A stretch of DNA of 64,000 nt from an uncultured Paludibaculum sp. Its GTDB lineage: Bacteria; Acidobacteriota; Terriglobia; Bryobacterales; Bryobacteraceae. Both the position numbers and the translations under genes were made by a program. The notes beneath the pieces are model-generated. The model saw only the letters and a list, made by a program, of their open reading frames with translations. It did not search any database and had not been told where the DNA came from. Position 1 is the first letter of the stretch. Each line of letters starts with the position of its first letter. The stretch is from assembly GCF_963665245.1 (NCBI RefSeq), contig NZ_OY762269.1, positions 2,796,501-2,860,500 on the forward strand, in the 5' to 3' direction. Below are positions 7,144 to 13,505 of this stretch, piece by piece.

Positions 7144-8704
7144 TTCGATTGTTGCTCTTAATCCAATCTGAAATCTGTTCCTGCTTAGGAGGCTCTCGTC
7201 TTGTGCGGAAACCTGACTGGGTTGTCGTCTTCAGCGCCTGAATCTCCGAGAGGTATCCTGTCAACCAATTCTGGGCCAATGCCTGCAGTCCCACTTCAAA
7301 TGGGACGCGTAAACCCTCGCAGGCCTTCGCCGTCGATTCAAATGCGGCCAACACCGTCGAGTCGGTGAAAGCAACCGAATGGCCAAACACCTTTGCTGCG
7401 GCGCGCGGGTCAAATCGAGAGGCCATCTCTTGACGGATTTCCTGTGCGATGAAGGGATTGCTATTGACGGCGGTGCACATCTGTACTACGTTCGCGCCCG
7501 CCTCAACCTTCTCTCGAACATCATCGGCGCAGCTTACGCCGCCGACACCGATTATCTCGATCTCCGCTTTGTGTACGTCGGCCAATGAGCGGAGCGCTCT
7601 GATCGCCGCATTCGCATGATCCTTTATGGCTACTCCCGAGATGCCTGCTTTTGCACGAACAGACCCAGGGAACGCCGGCTCCTCGCGTTGGGCACATGAA
7701 ACGATGCGGGCCGGAATAGTGTTGATTGCTGTAAAGCCGTGGGCGTGCTTGTAAGTCGCCATGAACAACTGTTGAAGTTCGCCTGGCGGTAGATATCCGA
7801 TCTTAATGAGGAGCGGGGTACCGCCGAGTTCACTGTCTAGCAATGCACAAATCTTGGCCGCGACTTCGGGATTTCGGCACAGCGAGCCTTCCTGCCCATA
7901 AACATTTGGACAAGAAAAGTTGAGTTCGATCGCGTGGGGCCGCGATTCGTTCGCCAGATGTGCGCATCTCACGAAATCGCTGATCAAGCCGACGACGTCG
8001 CCGTCATCCGCTGTTCCCACAACACTGGCTATCAGCATCTGGCCTTCCCTTAGCACTTCCCGGCTGCGAACCAGTTCTGGTTGCCACACTTCGGGTTCCA
8101 GGGAAGGCATGCCGAAGGAATTTGCCGTTGATACCCGACCGACGATGGCATCGGGAGCGTGCGAGACATTGCGGACGCACTCCGGAAACTCGCCAACTGC
8201 AATCGCCTTGGTGAGTTCAGGCAGATACATCCAATTCGGGAAGGGGTGGACTACCGTCCTCCGTGTGCGCACGGTCTTGGCGGTTATTACGTCGAACCCG
8301 TATCGGCTAAACGGCTCTACCCAATGGGAATCAATCGTCAGGACGCAGGCTGGAATGCCGAGTGGCGAATTCAGCGGGTGGCCCAGGAATCGAGTAGAAC
8401 GTTCGGGGATGTACGGGTCATGTGTTGATGACAAACTGTGGGGTCCGTCGCTCGTATTCTCTTCGAATGAATTACGGACGTCGTATACCAGCGCCAAGCG
8501 TTGGTATTTTCGCCAATTCACACCACCAGTCTGGCATTCATCAATCAACATCTGCGCATACCGACCCTGCGGCTTTGTCCGACCGTCCTTCCACCTTCTA
8601 ATCTCACGCGGGTCAGTTCCAAGCCGTCGGGCTAAATTGGCGGCACTCGTCAGATCGGCCAGATCCTTCACAAGATCTGCCCAGCGCATCCTGAAGTCAT
8701 CCAT
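7100..8704 (-). CDS. HTH domain fused to dihydroorotate dehydrogenase-like flavoprotein
   Basis: 534 aa. Residues ~1-60 form an XRE-like helix-turn-helix (LARRLGTDPREIRRWKDGR). Residues ~105-430 are a DHODH-type FMN TIM barrel: NSPLGIPA near the start, IELNFSCPN at 260-267 (N262, C265 and N267 match the active-site Asn-Cys-Asn of class 1 enzymes), LLIKIG (K301), INT (N328), then GISGVAI and IIGVGG (385-389), the FMN phosphate loop. The catalytic set looks intact, so redox activity is expected. It is unlikely to be housekeeping pyrD: the DNA-binding domain, the overlap with an ImmA/IrrE peptidase and the mobile-element setting point to a regulatory or defence role. Residues ~440-534 are an extra C-terminal extension of unknown function. 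Start supported by GAGG 10 nt upstream. Confidence 0.85.
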   Translation of the reverse strand: MDDFRMRWADLVKDLADLTSAANLARRLGTDPREIRRWKDGRTKPQGRYAQMLIDECQTGGVNWRKYQRLALVYDVRNSFEENTSDGPHSLSSTHDPYIPERSTRFLGHPLNSPLGIPACVLTIDSHWVEPFSRYGFDVITAKTVRTRRTVVHPFPNWMYLPELTKAIAVGEFPECVRNVSHAPDAIVGRVSTANSFGMPSLEPEVWQPELVRSREVLREGQMLIASVVGTADDGDVVGLISDFVRCAHLANESRPHAIELNFSCPNVYGQEGSLCRNPEVAAKICALLDSELGGTPLLIKIGYLPPGELQQLFMATYKHAHGFTAINTIPARIVSCAQREEPAFPGSVRAKAGISGVAIKDHANAAIRALRSLADVHKAEIEIIGVGGVSCADDVREKVEAGANVVQMCTAVNSNPFIAQEIRQEMASRFDPRAAAKVFGHSVAFTDSTVLAAFESTAKACEGLRVPFEVGLQALAQNWLTGYLSEIQALKTTTQSGFRTRREPPKQEQISDWIKSNNRNVKAKAPDMGGTHR

Positions 8705-8779
8705 CCCTCACACCTCGCATGAATCAACGGTACCGCCTGCGTGGCGACGCCGCAAGAGGGCAAATCGATCAAAACGGGT

Positions 8780-8865
8780 GCCGGACAAAGTCCGGACATT
8801 TCTTACACGAGCGTAGTCCAACGCGGACTTTCTGGCGCGCCCCGAACCTGATCTACGTCCGGACA
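8780..8865 (-). promoter_or_regulatory. Repeated GTCCGGAC palindromes upstream of HTH-DHODH operon
   Basis: GTCCGGACA occurs at 8790-8798 and 8857-8865, with a near copy GCCGGACA at 8780-8787, one helical turn from the first. The core GTCCGGAC is a perfect palindrome. They lie about 75-160 bp upstream of the start at 8704, where an HTH autoregulator would bind. Operator function is inference. Confidence 0.4.
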
Positions 8866-8956
8866 CTGGGAGGACTTTGACCCTCGGCATACCGGATCAT
8901 TGTGGAGGTCAGACCAGCCAAACCACGGTAATCCTATCAGCAACAAATGACCATCT

Positions 8957-8976
8957 GACAACAATAATAAGTTGTC
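8957..8976. promoter_or_regulatory. AT-rich dyad GACAAC-N8-GTTGTC
   Basis: A perfect 6-bp inverted repeat separated by AATAATAA, within an unusually AT-rich stretch between the divergent HTH-DHODH operon and the 41-codon ORF at 9054. Position and symmetry suit a dimeric repressor site; no binding evidence. Confidence 0.35.
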
Positions 8977-9053
8977 TATTTGCATTATTTTGCGAACGTG
9001 TCTAAATGAACTTGGGCGGCCCTAGAGGCAGCCCACAATTGGAGACCGCCCAC

Positions 9054-9179
9054 ATGATTACGTTCGATTTTGGGAAGATCTGTCGGACCAAAATTTCGAG
9101 GCCCTCACTCCTGGAACTGCTCGTCCTGGTGGTTGTGCTCGTGTTCGTCTATCTGGCCATAGTGACCTTGGTGCGCTGA
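9054..9179 (+). CDS. 41-aa single-pass membrane protein
   Basis: A short ORF with GGAG 9 nt before the ATG. It has a polar, basic N-terminus (KICRTKISRPS) and one strongly hydrophobic helix (residues ~20-40: LLELLVLVVVLVFVYLAIV), ending in TLVR. The positive-inside rule predicts a cytoplasmic N-terminus. It resembles small toxin-like or regulatory membrane peptides only in general layout; I know no family. It is transcribed divergently from the HTH-DHODH/ImmA operon across about 350 bp containing dyads, so shared regulation is possible. Its length makes chance occurrence conceivable, but the hydrophobic block plus ribosome site favour a real gene. Confidence 0.5.
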   Translation: MITFDFGKICRTKISRPSLLELLVLVVVLVFVYLAIVTLVR

Positions 9180-9189
9180 TCAGGTTACT

Positions 9190-9465
9190 CTACGCCAGCG
9201 ACCATTGAATCGCTGCCGAATTGACGGCCGTGGCTGCTTGCTGCTGATCGTCTGCCCCTTGGCGCTTCGTATCGGCGGCACGCTGGCGGACCGCGATCTC
9301 ATCGAGGGCGGGCCGCTTCGCTTCCATTCGCACGTGGGAGTGACGAGAGTATGGCGCGCGAGACGTGCCCGGCGATGCTCATGATCACCTCGTCGCCCGC
9401 GCCCGACTCTGCGGGCTCGGTGACCAGCGTGTGGCGGTTGTCGTGCTACCATCCGACGACCTGTG
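9190..9465 (-). pseudogene. Tyrosine recombinase (phage integrase) C-terminal relic, copy 1
   Basis: The minus strand reads HDNRHTLVTEPAESGAGD, EVIMSIAGHVSRAIL, then after a one-base frameshift SHVRMEAKRPALDEIAVRQ, a Gln/Ala-rich tail and TAG. RHT and GH followed by SxxxxxHSHVRMEAKR match the C-terminal catalytic block of tyrosine recombinases (Arg, His and the region of the nucleophile). The expected nucleophilic Tyr falls at the frameshift and is lost. An in-frame stop precedes HDNRHT and the N-terminal two thirds are absent. Confidence 0.65.
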
Positions 9466-9523
9466 TCCGGCCCAACAGGCTCTGCGTGTGAGCCGCCGCC
9501 GGTGTTATTCAGAAGACACGCCA

Positions 9524-9550
9524 TTGAATACATCGTCTGGGTGTTATAGT
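9524..9550 (+). promoter_or_regulatory. Possible sigma-70-type promoter
   Basis: TTGAAT (9524-9529), 15-bp spacer, TATAGT (9545-9550). The next gene's ATG at 9560 would then be close to the transcript start. Spacing is short; tentative. Confidence 0.3.
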
Positions 9551-9559
9551 ACCTTCCGT

Positions 9560-10201
9560 ATGGCTTCACCACCTGGAGGGCCACCTTGTGGGCACTTGCC
9601 CGTTTGGGCAGAACCGACGACCCCACCAAATCCGAATCTCCCGAACCTCCTAGCACTTGCGTCTGCCAGCTTCGAACGGCACACAAATTGGTACCTCCGA
9701 CACGGCGAGACCGGCATTAGAAACTTGGCTGCCATCATAGCCGCTGAAGCGGCAGTAGTTGGCCTGTACTTCACTCACTTGGCACAAAAAGCTCTACCGG
9801 TTGGCATTGTCTGTGCCCTTCTGCTGGGTGTGCTTGCTCTAGTGGTGGCGCCCTTCTTGTGCTCTCTGGCAATCAAGTCATGCAAACGGGCATTTTTGGC
9901 GTCGATGGAAAGCACACGGCTCATGACCAAATGTGTCTGGGCGATGGGGCTGACGGCGAAGGTTGCTGTCAATGAGGCGGTCGCCGATATCCACCAGCAC
10001 GCCGGTGATCCATACCTGTACCCGACACGTTGGACTCTCGGTCCGATTTTTGGATCAGAAGCCGACTTCCTAAAAGAACGGCTCAACGATCCGAAGAACT
10101 CTTATGGTTTAACAAGAACGACACTCATTGTCATCTGTGGTGCGGCAATCGTACAAGGAGTAGCCTCCATGGCCGCTGTTCTCTGGAACCTATTCTCGTA
10201 A
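9560..10201 (+). CDS. Three-helix membrane protein of unknown family
   Basis: 213 aa. After a proline-rich N-terminus (~1-30) and an amphipathic stretch (SFERHTNWYLRHGETGIRNLA), two adjacent hydrophobic helices span about 56-75 and 80-105. A ~80-residue soluble region with GDPYLYPTRWTLGPIFGSEADFL follows, and a last hydrophobic helix (TTLIVICGAAIVQGVASMAAVLW) ends the protein. I do not recognise a family; the layout recalls small membrane effectors of accessory or defence loci, but no motif proves that. It lies between two tyrosine-recombinase 3' relics, has lower GC than core genes, and no clear ribosome site before the ATG. Probably a transferred cargo gene. Confidence 0.65.
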   Translation: MASPPGGPPCGHLPVWAEPTTPPNPNLPNLLALASASFERHTNWYLRHGETGIRNLAAIIAAEAAVVGLYFTHLAQKALPVGIVCALLLGVLALVVAPFLCSLAIKSCKRAFLASMESTRLMTKCVWAMGLTAKVAVNEAVADIHQHAGDPYLYPTRWTLGPIFGSEADFLKERLNDPKNSYGLTRTTLIVICGAAIVQGVASMAAVLWNLFS

Positions 10202-10253
10202 CGCCGGCTCCGCTCGTTACTCCGTCGAATTCTATATAAGCGCCGGAGGCTCG

Positions 10254-10362
10254 CTAGTGAACCACAGCTGGCTGAGAAGCCACCCGCGCCTGCTCCCGCC
10301 GTTCAGCACTTTCCTTGCGTTTCTCATCCGCCGCGCGCTGGCGCACCGCGATCTCGTCTAGC
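10254..10362 (-). pseudogene. Tyrosine recombinase C-terminal relic, copy 2
   Basis: The minus strand reads LDEIAVRQRAADEKRKESAE, then RREQARVASQ and TAG. The first 12 residues are identical to the tail of the relic at 9190-9465, so both derive from the same integrase family. Nothing upstream of LDEIAVRQ survives. It has the same orientation as copy 1, and the two bracket the membrane gene at 9560-10201. Confidence 0.55.
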
Positions 10363-10397
10363 GCGACGTGCGGGGACGTGCGACGGGACGCGCGACG

Positions 10398-10430
10398 AGG
10401 ACCTACGACAGCCCGGGACCTACGACAGCC
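10398..10430. repeat. Tandem direct repeat GGACCTACGACAGCC
   Basis: Two consecutive copies of GGACCTACGACAGCC separated by CGG, at the junction between the integrase relic and the dispersed repeat copy 2. Possibly a duplication scar. Confidence 0.5.
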
Positions 10431-10759
10431 TGACCCGTCCCACCGCGAATCACCAAAAATAGGTCACCGATTGGGGCTAATCACCCAGGAACACGGCCAT
10501 TTTGGCCTCCGTCTCTTTCCTTTTCCGGCGCGCCGCCATCCGCCGTACCCAGAACACCAGTGCCAAGCCGACCGGAAGGCCCAACGCTGCGCCATATCCC
10601 ACAAAAAGTACGAAACAGTCTGCAATTAGCAGGCGGAAAACCCCGCTGGGACGAGTGCGACCGTACCCGACTTTCTCGCTACAGCACCAGCGGTTCTCAG
10701 AAGTGCTCCCCACAGATCATCCCCGTACGATCCGCTCGGAATTGCCCTGCGGAAGTCCA
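10426..10759. repeat. Dispersed ~320-bp repeat, copy 2
   Basis: Same orientation as 4319-4636 and aligned over its whole length (shared blocks include ACCCCGCTGGGACG, CTATAGCACC/CTACAGCACC and CGGTTCTCAG). An extra ~15-bp stretch (GAAGTGCTCCCCACAG) is present only here. It contains an open minus-strand frame for a small hydrophobic protein. Confidence 0.75.
10477..10713 (-). CDS. Possible small membrane protein inside the dispersed repeat
   Basis: 78-codon frame; the plausible protein is the last ~55 residues: a hydrophobic helix (VFRLLIADCFVLFVGYGAAL), then LPVGLALVFWV, a very basic cytoplasmic patch (RRMAARRKRKE) and a TEAKMAVFLGD end. The homologous frame in repeat copy 1 is broken by a one-base insertion, so either this copy is intact and the other decayed, or the frame is accidental. 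No ribosome site was identified. Low confidence as a gene. Confidence 0.3.
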   Translation of the reverse strand: MGSTSENRWCCSEKVGYGRTRPSGVFRLLIADCFVLFVGYGAALGLPVGLALVFWVRRMAARRKRKETEAKMAVFLGD

Positions 10760-10945
10760 ACCTCGACGTTCCTGACGAAGCCATCAACCGCCCAAGCCCA
10801 CTTGCCCTGCCCCACTTCTCCCCCATTTTCCGCATGAAGCCCTCTTCATTCACAATCGTCCCAACTATTTATTTCCTTTCTTATCAATACTCCTTCTCCC
10901 AAAACCCCCAACACCCCTTGACCCCACCCGCTACAGTGGAATCGC

Positions 10946-10970
10946 GCCGGCTTCCATGCCGGCCGTTTTT
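10946..10970 (+). terminator. Hairpin plus T-run just upstream of the 10992 gene
   Basis: GCCGGC-TTCCAT-GCCGGC followed by CGTTTTT. It looks like an intrinsic terminator, but its T-run ends 21 nt before the ATG at 10992, so it may end transcription from upstream or act as a leader attenuator. Confidence 0.5.
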
Positions 10971-10991
10971 ATTTACAAGGAGATTTTCATC

Positions 10992-11699
10992 ATGGCGACC
11001 GCAGCACAGATCACCGCCAACCAGGCAAACGCCAAACGGTCCACCGGACCCACCTCTGCCGAGGGCAAGGCGAAATCCGCCCAGAACGCCCGCAATCACG
11101 GCTTCTCCGCCCGTACCCTCAACATCTCCGACGAGGAACGCGCCGAGTTCGAAGCCCTCCAATCCGCCCTGCGCCTCAAGACCCGGCCCGCGGACTGCCT
11201 GGAAGAGGAGATCTTCCACCGCATCCTCACGCACACCTGGAACCTCCGCCGCATCGAAACCTTCGAGTGCCTCATCCTCGCCGAAACGGACCCATTGGCC
11301 GAAACCGACCCCCACGCCGCCAAACTCGAACGCTACGCCCGCTACCGTCGCGACCTCGAACGCGGCCTCTATCGCGCCATCAAGGAACTCAGCAAGCTCC
11401 AAACGGAGCGCGCCGCCCTTGAGCAACAGCACCCCGACGTGGTCGAAGCCATCCGGGAACATGTCCCCTTGGCCGAAATCACGCGCCTGACGAAAAACAC
11501 CGAGGAACTCTTCTTCTACGAAGGCTATGGCCGCCCGCGCAAAGCGCTCGAACACCTGACCACCGGAGTCGATTCCGACCACGAAGACAACCAGGACCCC
11601 CTCGCCGGTCTCCAACCGGTTCGCGTTCCGCGAAACGAAGCCAATCGGACCGGCGAAGACGGACTACCCTTCCTGAGTTACAACGTTTCCGGCATCTGA
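10992..11699 (+). CDS. Conserved hypothetical protein, SAEGKAKSAQNARNHG family
   Basis: 235 aa. AAGGAG 9 nt upstream fixes the start at MATAAQITANQANAKRSTGP. The N-terminal signature (STGP-SAEGKAKSAQNARNHG) defines a multi-copy family widespread in acidobacteria and planctomycetes, function unknown. The remainder is charged and predicted mostly helical (EERAEFEALQSALR, LEEEIFHRILTHTWNLRRIE, ERYARYRRDLERGLYRAIKELSKLQTERAALEQ), likely coiled coil; there is no membrane or catalytic motif. A truncated relic lies at 2681-2956. A terminator-like hairpin precedes the gene. Confidence 0.75.
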   Translation: MATAAQITANQANAKRSTGPTSAEGKAKSAQNARNHGFSARTLNISDEERAEFEALQSALRLKTRPADCLEEEIFHRILTHTWNLRRIETFECLILAETDPLAETDPHAAKLERYARYRRDLERGLYRAIKELSKLQTERAALEQQHPDVVEAIREHVPLAEITRLTKNTEELFFYEGYGRPRKALEHLTTGVDSDHEDNQDPLAGLQPVRVPRNEANRTGEDGLPFLSYNVSGI

Positions 11700-11979
11700 A
11701 CGCCTAGTCCGGGAGAAGTGGCCACGCATTGACGAAACGAAGCCGCTGACGAGTTCCGCCGCCAGCCGCACCCCCAGCCGGAGTCCCCTCCGGCCATGCT
11801 CTTTGACATTCACACCTCCTCGTCACCACCAGGGGAGCCACCGGCTACGGCCAACACGCCCTTCGTGTGCCCGCTCCCCTTGCCTGGCCGGCTCGCCGCC
11901 CCAGGCCGAAACAAACCCAATCCGCATCTCCTGCGATTCCTTGAGTACCGCTGTCCCCCCTTGCTACCGTGAAGGAAGC

Positions 11980-12894
11980 ATGGCGCGTATCCTCGACGGC
12001 AAAGCGATCAACCAACAGATCCTCGATGAGCTGAAACCCCGCATCGCGCACCTCACCGCCGCGCGGCGCGTCCCCGGACTCGTCGTCATCCTTGTCGGCA
12101 ACGACCCTGCGAGCGAGATCTACGTGCGCAACAAGGTAAAGACCTGCCTTGAGTTAGGTGTCTACAGCGAAGAGATCCGCCTGCCCGACACAACCACCAC
12201 GGCCGAACTGTTGGCGCATATCGAAGCGCTGAACCAGCGGGCCGAAGTGGACGGGATCCTGGTCCAGATGCCCCTGCCGCGCCAGGTGGATTCCCGCGCC
12301 GTTCTGCTGGCCATCCACCCGGATAAGGACGTCGATGGCTTCCATCCCTTCAATGTGGGCCAACTGGTGGCCAACGCGCCGGCGCCCCGGTCCTGCACAC
12401 CCGCCGGCGTAATGGAGATCCTCCGCCGGTCCGGCATTGATCCCGCAGGCAAGAGCGCCGTGGTGGTGGGCCGCTCCGACATCGTCGGCAAGCCCATGGC
12501 CATGCTGCTTCTCCATGCCCACGCCACCGTCACCATCTGCCATTCAAAGACGCGGAATCTGCCCGAGGTCTGCCGCCAGGCGGAGATCCTCGTGGCCGCC
12601 ATCGGCCGGCCGGCCATGTTGACAGCCGAGTACATCCGGCCCGGCGCCGTAGTCATCGATGTAGGCATGAACCGGGTCTCCGATCGGGCCGAGGCGGAGC
12701 GGATCACCCGCGGCAATGCGGAGAAGCTCGAACGCTTTGAGAAACGCGGCAACCTGCTGGTGGGGGATGTCCATCCTATTGATATGGCGGAGCTTTCCGA
12801 GGCATATACGCCGGTGCCGGGCGGCGTGGGCCTGCTGACCATCGCCATGCTGATGGCGAACACAGTGCAAAGCGCCGAACTCCGCCTAAAATAG
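11980..12894 (+). CDS. folD: Bifunctional methylenetetrahydrofolate dehydrogenase / cyclohydrolase
   Basis: 304 aa, normal length. FolD interconverts 5,10-methylene-THF and 10-formyl-THF with NADP, supplying one-carbon units for purine and formyl-Met synthesis in the cytoplasm. Diagnostic motifs are YVRNKVKTCLELGV (the K of YxxxK is the catalytic Lys), DGILVQMPLP, PDKDVDGFHPFNVG, VVGRSDIVGKPMAMLL (Rossmann NADP site) and PVPGGVGLLTIAML near the C-terminus. The start at 11980 has GAAGGA 6 nt upstream; longer upstream frames lack family similarity. First gene of a tight run: coaE starts 5 bp after its stop. Confidence 0.97.
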   Translation: MARILDGKAINQQILDELKPRIAHLTAARRVPGLVVILVGNDPASEIYVRNKVKTCLELGVYSEEIRLPDTTTTAELLAHIEALNQRAEVDGILVQMPLPRQVDSRAVLLAIHPDKDVDGFHPFNVGQLVANAPAPRSCTPAGVMEILRRSGIDPAGKSAVVVGRSDIVGKPMAMLLLHAHATVTICHSKTRNLPEVCRQAEILVAAIGRPAMLTAEYIRPGAVVIDVGMNRVSDRAEAERITRGNAEKLERFEKRGNLLVGDVHPIDMAELSEAYTPVPGGVGLLTIAMLMANTVQSAELRLK

Positions 12895-12899
12895 GAGCC

Positions 12900-13505
12900 A
12901 TGCTACGCGTCGGCCTCACCGGCGGCCTTGCCACCGGCAAGACATTCGTTGGGAAGGCGCTGGAAGAACTCGGCTGCCGGCTACTCTCGGCCGATGAACT
13001 GGGCCGCCAGGCCTTGGAGCCCGGCCGTCCAGGCCATCACCAGGCCGTCGAGGCATTTGGCCCAGACATCCTGGATGGTGACGGCCAGATTGACCGCCGA
13101 AAGCTGGGCTCCGTGGTCTTTGGCGACCCCGGGAAACTCTCCATCCTCAATTCCATTGTTCACCCGGCGGTGATCGCGGCCGAAGAGCAGTGGATAAGGC
13201 GCGTGGAAGGCGAAGACCCCCACTCGATTGCGGTTGTGGAAGCCGCTATCCTAATAGAGACTGGGAGCTATAAGCGATTTGAGAAGCTCATCCTGACCGT
13301 TTGCGGCGAAGAACAACAGATCGCCCGCGCCATCAAACGCGACGGGTTGACGCGGGACGAGGTGCTCGACCGCCTCAAGAGGCAGATGCCGATCAACGAG
13401 AAACGAAAGTACGCTGACTACGTCATCGATACTTCAGGGGATAAGGACTTAACCCTTGCACAGGTGCGCCAGATCTATGGCGGCCTGCGGAGTCTGACAG
13501 TATGA
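12900..13505 (+). CDS. coaE: Dephospho-CoA kinase
   Basis: 201 aa. Phosphorylates the 3'-hydroxyl of dephospho-CoA with ATP, the last step of CoA synthesis. The P-loop GLTGGLATGKT (residues 5-15) is a slight variant of the usual GGIGSGKS. The family signature LLSADELGRQALEPG, ILNSIVHPAV and the lid region with R-Q-MP-NEKRKYADYVIDTSG are all present. The stop overlaps the next gene's start (ATGA, 13502-13505), so translation is coupled to the HtrA-like protease. Confidence 0.95.
   Translation: MLRVGLTGGLATGKTFVGKALEELGCRLLSADELGRQALEPGRPGHHQAVEAFGPDILDGDGQIDRRKLGSVVFGDPGKLSILNSIVHPAVIAAEEQWIRRVEGEDPHSIAVVEAAILIETGSYKRFEKLILTVCGEEQQIARAIKRDGLTRDEVLDRLKRQMPINEKRKYADYVIDTSGDKDLTLAQVRQIYGGLRSLTV

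Noticed and set aside
7100..8704. Annotating this as housekeeping pyrD
   Set aside because: The N-terminal HTH, the overlap with an ImmA/IrrE peptidase, the long C-terminal extension and the mobile-element context do not fit a core biosynthetic gene, and no other pyr gene is near.
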